The notes under the pieces: generated by a model | The model's database searches: none | What the model was told of the DNA's origin: nothing | Seen by the model: the letters and a program-made list of their open reading frames with translations, nothing else | Shown here: positions 1-6,270 of the stretch, one piece after another | How the letters are laid out: every line of letters starts with the position of its first letter | Numbering within the stretch: position 1 is the stretch's first letter | Made by a program: the position numbers and the translations under genes | Source: an uncultured Anaerolineaceae bacterium | GTDB lineage: Bacteria > Chloroflexota > Anaerolineae > Promineifilales > Promineifilaceae | Assembly (NCBI GenBank): GCA_937967805.1 | Contig: CALBTC010000290.1 | Location: 1 to 8,695 of the forward strand | Direction of reading: 5' to 3' | DNA: 8,695 bases

Positions 1-1144
1 TAGCGGCGAGTTTTTGCTCTACGCGGCCAACAATGGCATCCATCTTCACATACCATTCATCAATCAAATCGGGCCGGTCGCGCCAGAACATATGCTGCAT
101 CCGGTCCAGCGTATCGAACACGCAGCCCAGCACGCCTTCCGTAAACGAATCCAGATGGTGCATCAGCACCCGCTCCCGCGTGGCCACGATCGATTCGCAC
201 AGGCGGATAAACTGGTCATCGTCAATGAAACCGTCTTCCAGGGCGGTGGTGTCTTGCGGCCAGCCCACGGTGAGGAACGGCCCGGCATTTTTCCAGGAAT
301 CCTTCACAAAGTTGGTCGGCGTGCCGTAATGCCAGGCGGAGCGCAGCGGGTGAATTTGCAGCGGCAGGGCGTAGATGCTTAGTTCATCGCCTACCTGCGT
401 CAAAATCAGTTGAGTGATGCTGGGCAGCGAAACCAGGAAGCCAATCTTGAACTTCAGCTCCAGGATGGGGCTCCATTCGCCCAGGCGCAGCTCCAGCCGG
501 TGTTTTTCTACGGTCACCTGCACCGTATCTTTACCTGTTTGCTCCACAATCAGATCGTGGGTGACGTTTCCCCCTTTGCGCATTGGGCCAACCACAAAGG
601 ATTTGTATTTTTTGTCGCCCACTTTTTCTAAAATGGCGACGGGGGTTTTACGGCCGTTTTCCTTGGCCAAATCTTTATTCGTGGTAAACAACGTCCCCAC
701 ACCCAGGCGACCCAGCAAATCTGGCGTGCCCAGCCCCGGCAGCGAGCGCACCGGCGATTTGACCCTTGCCGGGAATAGCGCAGGCCACCACAAAGCGGTG
801 GCTGGATAACCTTGTGACACGGCCTGGTCAAAAATGGTCTTGGCCGAAAAAGGTTCGGCAAACTGGGTGCCGCCAAAGCCACTCTTGGTCGGCAACAGCG
901 ACACGTTTAAGGCATAGTTGGCGGGGTTGCGGTGAACAAAATCAAACATGCCATGCCCGCCGGGATTTAAACCGGTGGCAATGCTCGTCCACGACACCTC
1001 GCTCTGCGGCGGATTAGAAACGGCAAAGCGAGCGTAGGCGTTCACATCCACATAGCGGGCCAGGTTTGGTACGCGGCCTTCTTCATACAGCCGTTCAAAA
1101 CGTCTTGGTTCAAAGGCATCTAAGCCAATAATCACTACACGCAT
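1..1144 (-). CDS. Alkaline-phosphatase-superfamily phosphodiesterase/pyrophosphatase-like enzyme (partial, C-terminus off the left edge)
   Basis: An open frame of 381 codons runs from the ATG at 1144-1142 to position 2 and leaves the window, so the C-terminus is missing. The N-terminus reads MRVVIIGLDAFEP, the usual first strand of this superfamily with a metal-binding Asp (D9). Residues 43-69 (SNPPQSEVSWTS, then ATGLNPGGHGMFDF) match the nucleophile region, with Ser or Thr at 48-53 as the likely nucleophile. Residues 342-354 (VFDTLDRMQHMFW) hold the DxxxH metal-ligand pair D347/H351. The closing SDHG-type motif and last His would lie beyond the edge. Members hydrolyse phosphodiesters, phosphomonoesters or sulfate esters, or transfer phospho-groups; the substrate cannot be read here. 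There is no signal peptide, so the visible part looks cytoplasmic. The ribosome site is weak (AGAAGA about 13 bases upstream). It follows the YIDP mini-protein but is separated from it by an intrinsic terminator, so it probably has its own promoter. The superfamily call is firm; the substrate is unknown. Confidence 0.85.
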   Translation of the reverse strand, partial: MRVVIIGLDAFEPRRFERLYEEGRVPNLARYVDVNAYARFAVSNPPQSEVSWTSIATGLNPGGHGMFDFVHRNPANYALNVSLLPTKSGFGGTQFAEPFSAKTIFDQAVSQGYPATALWWPALFPARVKSPVRSLPGLGTPDLLGRLGVGTLFTTNKDLAKENGRKTPVAILEKVGDKKYKSFVVGPMRKGGNVTHDLIVEQTGKDTVQVTVEKHRLELRLGEWSPILELKFKIGFLVSLPSITQLILTQVGDELSIYALPLQIHPLRSAWHYGTPTNFVKDSWKNAGPFLTVGWPQDTTALEDGFIDDDQFIRLCESIVATRERVLMHHLDSFTEGVLGCVFDTLDRMQHMFWRDRPDLIDEWYVKMDAIVGRVEQKLAA

Positions 1145-1216
1145 GATTGTTTATCTATCTTCTTCGTCTGGTGGCCGCAGCGGGAAGCAATGTTGGAACA
1201 TTTGAGGATGAACCCC

Positions 1217-1276
1217 GTGCTTACCGACGTAACCACCTACTTTGTAAAAAAGTCTTCTGTGCCATTCGGTAAGCAC
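1217..1276. repeat. 11-bp perfect inverted repeat in the spacer before the phosphodiesterase gene
   Basis: GTGCTTACCGA (1217-1227) and its exact reverse complement TCGGTAAGCAC (1266-1276) are separated by 38 bases. They lie 73-132 bases upstream of the phosphodiesterase ATG, downstream of the terminator of the preceding gene and outside any supported gene. The arrangement could be a paired operator for a dimeric regulator, or an mRNA stem-loop in the leader. No T-run follows, so it is not an intrinsic terminator. The rest of the 1145-1358 spacer shows no gene I can support. Confidence 0.5.
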
Positions 1277-1358
1277 AGACGCAGCTCATTGGTTTTAGGC
1301 ATAGCTGCGCCGGTCCTGGTTGGCACTGATTTGGCAACAACGCTGTCAGCGCCAGGAG

Positions 1359-1378
1359 AAAAACCCAGCTTACTGGGC
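1359..1378 (-). terminator. Intrinsic terminator overlapping the stop codon of the YIDP mini-protein gene
   Basis: Read on the minus strand the sequence is GCCCAGTAAGCTGGGTTTTT. The stem CCCAG/CTGGG (1377-1373 and 1368-1364) has a four-base loop TAAG and is followed directly by five Ts (1363-1359); a G-T pair can extend it by one. The TAA stop of the mini-protein gene (1372-1370) lies in the loop. The stem is only 5-6 bp, but the geometry is that of a rho-independent terminator and its place at the gene end fits. A ribosome finishing translation would cover the hairpin, so termination efficiency may depend on ribosome release. Confidence 0.75.
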
Positions 1379-1657
1379 GTTGTTCTCTTGAGGAGCGTCA
1401 GGCGTTACAATTTCCTGTGCCGCCGGCTCGTTACTCTTTTCGCGGAAGTTGCGCATCATCCGGTTCCATCCCATTTTGATTCTGTTGGCAAAGAAGAACC
1501 AGACGCCGGTTAACATCCCCAGCACAACAATCAGGGCCTGGGCCAGCATGCCGCCGGTATTGGGATCAATGTATGCGGGTGGGGCGGCAAAAGCAGAGCC
1601 GAAGCCAACCAGGGCAACGAATGATGTTAACAAGCCAGCAACAAAGATACGTTTCAT
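1370..1657 (-). CDS. Small exported membrane protein with a YIDPNTGG motif
   Basis: This 95-residue protein starts with a clear signal peptide (MKRIFVAGLLTSFVALVGFG, with likely cleavage after the AFA near residues 23-25). The conserved-looking motif YIDPNTGGMLAQ follows at about residues 29-40. A hydrophobic membrane segment (about 39-57, ALIVVLGMLTGVWFFFA) comes next, then a basic stretch NRIKMGWNRMMRNFREK and an acidic/polar tail. The expected topology is a short outside segment, one membrane pass and a cytoplasmic tail. The start is supported by AAAGGAGTT at 1672-1664. I recognise the YIDPxTG pattern from small unnamed proteins that tend to sit beside carbamoyltransferase, polysaccharide or phosphodiesterase genes; no biochemical function is known to me. 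It lies between the Asp-box surface protein (156-base gap) and the phosphodiesterase gene, and its stop codon is inside a terminator hairpin. Confidence 0.85.
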   Translation of the reverse strand: MKRIFVAGLLTSFVALVGFGSAFAAPPAYIDPNTGGMLAQALIVVLGMLTGVWFFFANRIKMGWNRMMRNFREKSNEPAAQEIVTPDAPQENNAQ

Positions 1658-1792
1658 GAGTGTAACTCCTTTACTTTATACTCAAGCGATAGGCAGATTT
1701 CAGGGTGTACCAGCTTTGTGGGCATCTTCCCCAGCCGGCTCCATAGCAGCCTTTTTGGTACGGGGTTCATACTACTTTCCCACTCTTAAGAT

Positions 1793-1808
1793 GCACCTTA
1801 CTTGGTGC
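1793..1808 (-). terminator. Possible weak terminator after the Asp-box surface protein gene
   Basis: An inverted repeat, GCACC/GGTGC with a six-base loop (1808-1804 and 1797-1793 on the minus strand), lies five bases past the stop codon of the surface protein gene. The following bases (ATCTTAAG) are not a true T-run, so it may only slow polymerase or protect the 3' end. The remainder of the 1658-1792 spacer shows no other structure I can support apart from the ribosome site of the next gene. Confidence 0.3.
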
Positions 1809-1813
1809 CCATA

Positions 1814-4519
1814 TTACCGGGAGCGGGCCATGCGCCAGCCAAATGCGAAGATGGCTCCTACTAAGACAATGGCAACAAAAACGCCGATGATAATTCCACC
1901 TGAACTACCGCTGAGCGGGCTGACGTTTCGGACAGGTGCTAGTGTAGCCGTTGGCGTTGGCGTCGGCTCCGGTTGAGGGGTCTCCGTCGGCACAATTTCC
2001 GGTGTGGGCGTTAATGTGGGCAGCGGGGTGCGGGTGGCTTCCGCTTCATCTACCTGCCATTGGCGGCCTGTGTAAATGATCTCGTCTGTTAAGGTTTCAC
2101 CTTCCGTGATCAGGCTACCATACAAGACGGCAATTTGACCATCGGGGGCGGCAATAGCGGCAATGGCGTCGGCGTTGACGGCCGTATCCTGCAAGGCCCG
2201 CCGTTCGCCCTCTACCCAACGATCGGTCGCCCAGACCCACTCTTGCAGCACCAACTGGCCGCCATTGGTTTCGGCCAACTGCAAAAGGAGTGGGTTCTCA
2301 TTCTGATCCGCAATTAGGGTGGTGGGGCCAAGAATGAGACCAGGATCAACCACACGCCCCGCCGCGCTCCAGGTAAGGCCGCCATCCTCAGAAAATTGAT
2401 GCCAGATCACGGGACGGCCGTCCAGCAAACCGGTCCAAATGCGATGCACAAATCGTTCCTGCACGCCCAAAATGCCGCTGCCCAGTAAGGGCTCTTCCGT
2501 TACAATTTCCGGCTCTGTCCAGGTTTCTCCATTGTCCTCTGAGCGCGCATAAGCCAGGGCAACCGCCTGCATTTCCGGCAGCTGCGTCCAGCGTGTCCAC
2601 AGCAGATGCAGCGTCCCATCCAGGGTTCGGGTCAGGCTGGCGGGACCAACCAAATCCCAATCAACGCCGTCAAACACAGTAACCGCATCTGACCAACTAT
2701 CGCCATCATCTTCAGAACGCGTTAAATAAATGCCGCGATTCTCATTTAGGGGAATGGTATAGGCGACGTAAATACTACTTTGACCATCAGAAACGATGTC
2801 GGGCCAGGTAGCTGACTCGCGGGGCGCCGGCAGCAGCTGCGGGGTGATCCATTCTGTCACCGAAGCGGCGCGGTCAGCCAGAGAGCGGCTAAAGTAGACG
2901 CCATTGGGCTGGCTGCCGGCCCAGGCAACAAACAAACTGCCCTGAAGGTCAGAGGCCACGGCAGGAAAGTCTGCCTGGCTGCCGCTGGGGGAGCGCAGCA
3001 CGGGCCGGGGCGCAGACCAGGCTCCGGCATCGAACCGGGAATAAAAGATTTCATTACCCGGAATGTTGAGCGGGTTCACAATACGCCCGGTAGCCACCGG
3101 ATTTTCTGATTGGCTCCAGAAGGCGTGCAGGCGCGCATCGCCGCCAACCACCAGGTTGGGCTGCAATATTTGCGCTTCGGCCGTGGCCACGGGTACCGGC
3201 TGGCTCCACACAGAAGTAGGCACAAAGCGGGAAGACCAGTTCTCAATGGTGCCCAACGGCCGTGAGATCAACCAGATGTCGTCATCGTTGCTGCTGCCGC
3301 AGCCGACAACAATCAAACGATTTTCCGGCGTCACGTCGGTCAGATGACACTCAAAACGCACGTTGCGGAAGGTAACCGGATCGGTAAATGCGCCTAAAGG
3401 GGATTGCAAAATTGGCCGGCTCCACTGTTCGCCATCCTGGGCCTGCATGTAGACATTATCCTCCAGGGTCGAAATGAGAAAAAGCAAACCGTTGGTGCCC
3501 TGGACAAAACGGCCGTTTTCCGGGCAATTCACCTCATCGACATGCACCGCCTGCGTCTCCTGCCAGGTTGCACCATTGTCGGTCGATTGCTGCACGTATT
3601 GGGCACACTGCTCCTCGGCATGGCTGGCGCGCCAGGTCAGGTTTACGTTGCTGCCGCTGGTGTGCAAGTTAATTTGGGAGGGGCCAGTCGAATCTACCGG
3701 ATCTTCGGCCAGGCGTTGATCAACCGTGCGCGGTTCTTCCCAGGTGAGGCCATTGTCTGGCGAGCGGGTAACAAACACGGTGTCCAGATCGCGGTTGTCC
3801 CAGGCCACGATCACGTTTTCGCCATCGGCCATTGCCATGTGGATGTTGGCTTCGCCGGGCGTGATGGTACGGTAATAATCGGAGACATACACATTAACGG
3901 GTGAGGACCAGGAGGCACCGCCATCATCGGAGTAGCGGTGGATAACACCGGGTGCAGTTGTATCTGTGTTCCTGACGGCGAGGTAGAGTATGTGGAGACG
4001 GCCGTTTGCTCCCGCCACCAACTCATAGCGAAACACATTCCTGGCCAAAAGCGCCGGACCGGCCCAACCGGCCGAACTGGCCGTAATATCGGCCACGCCG
4101 GAACGACTGTAAAACATCTCGTCATCTTCATTTACCCACAGCGCATGGGCCCGGTCTTGCGGATCGAAATAGACGGAAGGCGTAAAAAAGCCTTCAAAAC
4201 CATCATCTCCCAAAGCGCCAAAAGGAGGCTCACTAAATGGAAAGCGCGGCGCAACGGGTTCAGACCAGGTCTGTCCGGTGCCGGAGGCGTACATAATGCC
4301 GCCAAACTCATCCCGCCAAAATAGATGGTACGTCCCTTCGCTGTCCTGTGACAGAGACGGTTCAGAAGCGCCCCCACTCCCAGAAATATTGATGGGGTCA
4401 CTCCAAGTCCGATCTTCCTCAGTCTGCGCCAGGGCGGTTAATCCACTGACAACCAACAAAGACAAAACGGCGACAAATAACAACAGGCGGAGAGTAAGAG
4501 AATTCAAGAATTTTTTCAT
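1814..4519 (-). CDS. Large exported Asp-box (BNR/sialidase-fold-like) surface protein with Pro/Thr stalk and C-terminal membrane anchor
   Basis: With the ATG at 4519-4517 the product is 901 residues. It begins with a signal peptide (MKKFLNSLTLRLLLFVAVLS, cleavage probably after ALAQ near residue 32), which is why I reject the GTG start 22 codons upstream. Six canonical Asp-boxes (S-x-D-x-G-x-T/S-W) form two groups: residues 197-204, 253-260 and 312-319, then 602-609, 660-667 and 710-717. Several decayed copies (for example residues 79-86 and 362-367) lie around them. This is the signature of six-bladed beta-propellers, so one or two propellers are likely. Residues 829-863 are a Pro/Thr-rich stalk; residues 875-894 form a membrane helix followed by RMARSR. 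The protein should be displayed outside the cell on a C-terminal anchor. I see no FRIP-type arginine motif, so I do not call it a sialidase; glycan binding or another propeller role is equally possible. No good ribosome site precedes the ATG. Confidence 0.88.
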   Translation of the reverse strand: MKKFLNSLTLRLLLFVAVLSLLVVSGLTALAQTEEDRTWSDPINISGSGGASEPSLSQDSEGTYHLFWRDEFGGIMYASGTGQTWSEPVAPRFPFSEPPFGALGDDGFEGFFTPSVYFDPQDRAHALWVNEDDEMFYSRSGVADITASSAGWAGPALLARNVFRYELVAGANGRLHILYLAVRNTDTTAPGVIHRYSDDGGASWSSPVNVYVSDYYRTITPGEANIHMAMADGENVIVAWDNRDLDTVFVTRSPDNGLTWEEPRTVDQRLAEDPVDSTGPSQINLHTSGSNVNLTWRASHAEEQCAQYVQQSTDNGATWQETQAVHVDEVNCPENGRFVQGTNGLLFLISTLEDNVYMQAQDGEQWSRPILQSPLGAFTDPVTFRNVRFECHLTDVTPENRLIVVGCGSSNDDDIWLISRPLGTIENWSSRFVPTSVWSQPVPVATAEAQILQPNLVVGGDARLHAFWSQSENPVATGRIVNPLNIPGNEIFYSRFDAGAWSAPRPVLRSPSGSQADFPAVASDLQGSLFVAWAGSQPNGVYFSRSLADRAASVTEWITPQLLPAPRESATWPDIVSDGQSSIYVAYTIPLNENRGIYLTRSEDDGDSWSDAVTVFDGVDWDLVGPASLTRTLDGTLHLLWTRWTQLPEMQAVALAYARSEDNGETWTEPEIVTEEPLLGSGILGVQERFVHRIWTGLLDGRPVIWHQFSEDGGLTWSAAGRVVDPGLILGPTTLIADQNENPLLLQLAETNGGQLVLQEWVWATDRWVEGERRALQDTAVNADAIAAIAAPDGQIAVLYGSLITEGETLTDEIIYTGRQWQVDEAEATRTPLPTLTPTPEIVPTETPQPEPTPTPTATLAPVRNVSPLSGSSGGIIIGVFVAIVLVGAIFAFGWRMARSR
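4505..4519. repeat. 15-bp direct repeat copy 1 at the start of the surface protein gene
   Basis: The plus-strand word CAAGAATTTTTTCAT ends at the start codon of the surface protein gene and occurs identically at 4964-4978, at the start of the DUF5989-type gene. Both encode the N-terminus MKKFL. The identity stops right outside the word on both sides, so it may be convergence on a common start sequence rather than a duplication. Confidence 0.5.
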
Positions 4520-4617
4520 AATCAGTTCATCGTTGCGGCAGTGTCTTAGCGGGGAGGATCGAGTAGCTAGAATGGCTCCTGGCACTGCAAATCGGTAAAA
4601 ATAACAATACAGTAAAC

Positions 4618-4645
4618 GCGCTGCGCCTCACCTGAAGCGCAGCGC
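4618..4645 (-). terminator. Likely terminator hairpin ending the carbamoyltransferase operon
   Basis: A perfect GC-rich inverted repeat, GCGCTGCGC (4618-4626) and GCGCAGCGC (4637-4645), encloses a ten-base loop. Read on the minus strand it is followed by GTTTACTGTATTGTTATTTTT, which is T-rich but interrupted. It lies downstream of the DUF5989-type gene and about 100 bases upstream of the surface protein start, a natural place to end the upstream transcript. On the plus strand no T-run follows. The hairpin is clear; its role as terminator is inferred. Confidence 0.5.
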
Positions 4646-4726
4646 ATAACTTAGATGCAACAAATTGATTGTTTAGCACTAAAACAAACTTCTTTTGACG
4701 AGCAGCCAATAGGGAAGTTGCGCCCG

Positions 4727-4770
4727 CTCTCTGTGGTTTCTAAATCTATAAATCAAGAAACCACAGAGAG
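4727..4770. repeat. Perfect 15-bp inverted repeat in the operon spacer
   Basis: CTCTCTGTGGTTTCT (4727-4741) and AGAAACCACAGAGAG (4756-4770) are exact reverse complements around a 14-base AT-rich loop (4742-4755). The stem starts 26 bases past the stop codon of the DUF5989-type gene. No T-run follows on either strand, so it is not a standard intrinsic terminator. It could be a dispersed non-coding repeat element, an mRNA-stabilising 3' stem, or a protein binding site. With the hairpin at 4618-4645, it accounts for most of the visible structure in the 4520-4795 spacer, which holds no gene I can support. Confidence 0.8.
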
Positions 4771-4795
4771 TTCGATTGTTAAGGGAAATAGAATT

Positions 4796-4978
4796 CTAGA
4801 ACAGTGTGTAAATGAACGGTGCCAGGCCGGATGCTGAACCAAAAATAACCAGCAGGCCAAAGAGCATCAAAACGGCAACCATAGGAATGAGCCACCACCG
4901 CTTGTTGGCGCCTAAAAAGCCTAGCAGTTCACCGACAACACCAACGTTGGATGACATGCTTCGCAAGAATTTTTTCAT
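4796..4978 (-). CDS. DUF5989-type small membrane protein (SxtK-like position)
   Basis: This 60-residue protein reads MKKFLRSMSSNVGVVGELLG, then FLGANKRWWLIPMVAVLMLF and finally GLLVIFGSASGLAPFIYTLF. The order GELxxFL, K-x-WWLIPM, a single hydrophobic helix (about residues 29-47) and the terminal PFIYTLF is the pattern I know from the DUF5989 family. That family is typically found as very short proteins encoded next to carbamoyltransferase genes. A good ribosome site (AGGAG, 4993-4989) lies ten bases before the ATG. It follows the SGNH gene by 50 bases on the same strand and closes the four-gene cluster. Its biochemical role is unknown. A helper or anchor for the membrane-associated modification enzymes is an inference. 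In the saxitoxin cluster the tiny sxtK gene occupies an equivalent neighbourhood; I recall its product as about this size but cannot confirm homology here. Confidence 0.85.
   Translation of the reverse strand: MKKFLRSMSSNVGVVGELLGFLGANKRWWLIPMVAVLMLFGLLVIFGSASGLAPFIYTLF
4964..4978. repeat. 15-bp direct repeat copy 2 at the start of the DUF5989-type gene
   Basis: This is the second copy of CAAGAATTTTTTCAT, identical to 4505-4519 and in the same place relative to the start codon, encoding MKKFL. The upstream flanks differ: a strong AGGAG is present here and absent at the other copy. Confidence 0.5.
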
Positions 4979-5028
4979 GATTTAGTTTCTCCTAAGAATA
5001 GATTACCCGTATATTCTTGATATTTACA

Positions 5029-6261
5029 TTAATTATCAGCAGCTACAAAGGTTTCGTCCACAAACTGGTACAGCAAGTCCGATGTTAGGTCATGTCCCAG
5101 GGCATTCATGTGGAAATCTTTCTCAAAATAGTATGGTCCATTTCCAGCTAACGCTTCATCACGAAACGCGGGCAGCATATCCAGATAGGGAATGCCGGCT
5201 TCATCCAAAAAGGCAGTTAACTCGTCGTTGGGCACGTCACAGTACCATTCGTCACCCTCTTGCGGCGGCACGATTTGCGGCGCGGCCGGAATAATCAAAA
5301 CGGCCAGTTGGGCACCATTGGCCGCAACTTCTTTTTCCAGTTCCAGAATAAGCGCCTCGGTGACGTTCCACGCATTTTCGATGATGGGCAACGGATCGGG
5401 GTCGCAGATGTCTGGGCGGCGTGGTGGGGTTTGAGGGGCTGTTTCCGCCGCACCACTATCCCCACTCTCCCCAGCCTGAGCCGCATCGCTACCACCATCG
5501 CCCGCCGCCACCGCGCCACGGCCCCCACCAAACAGGCGCACAACCGGAGCCAGCCAGGGCGGAATTTCACCCCGCAGCGCCAACGTCTGGGCCACAAAGC
5601 GCGGCAGTTGGAAATGCTTCTTTAGAAACGTGCCTACATTGGTCCAAAACGTGGCCGTATCTTCAACCGGGAAGTTTTGCAGCTCCAATTCGCCAGAATC
5701 ATTCAAGATGAAATAGGGTTTGGCGCTCTGGCCACCGTAACGCAGCTCCAGTGTAGGATGGTTGTTGTAAATGTCATTGGCCAGATACATATTCAGGAAA
5801 ACAATATCGGGATTGTACTTCTGGCCTTCGAGCCGGTAAAAAAGCAGTTCATTGTCCGTGCCGTAAGCATTGACACCAGCATTGATCACTTCCCACTCAC
5901 CGGCGCTTTCGTTCAGCTCACTTTCAAGCTGCTTGACAAACGTCTCTTCCAGGTCAACCTGCATGGCGGCCGTGGTAGAGTCACCCAGCATCAAAATGCG
6001 GGTGGCGCCAGACTCATTTTCATAGGGAATCTCGCGGTCGCGCAGCCCCTGGCTGTTAATTGTCACCCGAATCTGGCATTCACCATAACACGATTCCCAG
6101 CCGCTGGCATCGGGAATATTGACCCAGCCGAGCTGTGGATCCGGCTCCCAGAAGAGGCCGGTGCCCAGTTTGAAGATGCGCGCCGCCCCCTCCAGTAATG
6201 CCAGGGTAAACAGCAAACTAAAGAAGGCCAGCGCCAAATTTTGCAACAGCTTACGCATCAT
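5029..6261 (-). CDS. Membrane-anchored SGNH/GDSL hydrolase-like protein
   Basis: The product is 410 residues. An N-terminal hydrophobic helix (about residues 6-24) serves as anchor or uncleaved signal, so the domain should face the outside. The SGNH blocks are visible in order. They are ILMLGDSTTAAM with nucleophile S95, INAGVNAYGTDN with G129, VFLNMYLANDI with N162 as probable oxyanion residue, and KDFHMNALGH with the catalytic pair D382/H384. Such enzymes hydrolyse or transfer acyl esters, often O-acetyl groups on glycans. Residues 245-283 are a Gly/Ala/Ser/Asp-rich low-complexity insert ending in a Pro-rich stretch, apparently a flexible loop between blocks III and V. The first ATG (6261-6259) overlaps the stop of the carbamoyltransferase gene as TAATG. 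A second ATG follows at 6258-6256 and has the better distance to AAAGGA (6270-6265), so either may be used. The position matches sxtL (GDSL-lipase) beside sxtI. Confidence 0.88.
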   Translation of the reverse strand: MMRKLLQNLALAFFSLLFTLALLEGAARIFKLGTGLFWEPDPQLGWVNIPDASGWESCYGECQIRVTINSQGLRDREIPYENESGATRILMLGDSTTAAMQVDLEETFVKQLESELNESAGEWEVINAGVNAYGTDNELLFYRLEGQKYNPDIVFLNMYLANDIYNNHPTLELRYGGQSAKPYFILNDSGELELQNFPVEDTATFWTNVGTFLKKHFQLPRFVAQTLALRGEIPPWLAPVVRLFGGGRGAVAAGDGGSDAAQAGESGDSGAAETAPQTPPRRPDICDPDPLPIIENAWNVTEALILELEKEVAANGAQLAVLIIPAAPQIVPPQEGDEWYCDVPNDELTAFLDEAGIPYLDMLPAFRDEALAGNGPYYFEKDFHMNALGHDLTSDLLYQFVDETFVAADN

Positions 6262-6270
6262 TAATCCTTT
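6256..6270 (-). promoter_or_regulatory. Translational coupling junction and ribosome site of the SGNH gene
   Basis: On the minus strand the junction reads AAAGGATTAATGATG. The carbamoyltransferase stop TAA shares one base with the first ATG, and a second in-frame ATG follows at once. AAGGA is three bases from the first ATG and six from the second, which favours initiation at 6258. The overlap implies reinitiation by ribosomes ending the upstream gene. Confidence 0.65.

Noticed and set aside
3404..3904. A 166-codon plus-strand open frame opposite the surface protein gene
   Set aside because: It is a shadow of the Asp-box coding sequence, with no ribosome site or family signature.
1814..4519. 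Calling the Asp-box protein a sialidase
   Set aside because: Asp-boxes occur in many propellers; no FRIP motif or clear catalytic residues were found by reading.
4520..4585. A GTG start that lengthens the surface protein by 22 residues
   Set aside because: It would put a polar, basic stretch in front of a textbook signal peptide, and its own ribosome site is not convincing.
4655..4837. A 60-codon plus-strand open frame in the spacer between the operon and the surface protein gene
   Set aside because: It runs through the 15-bp inverted repeat and overlaps the end of the DUF5989-type gene; composition and translation look random.
5677..6198. A 173-codon plus-strand open frame opposite the SGNH gene
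   Set aside because: It is antisense to a gene with all catalytic blocks in order; the translated product shows no domain pattern.
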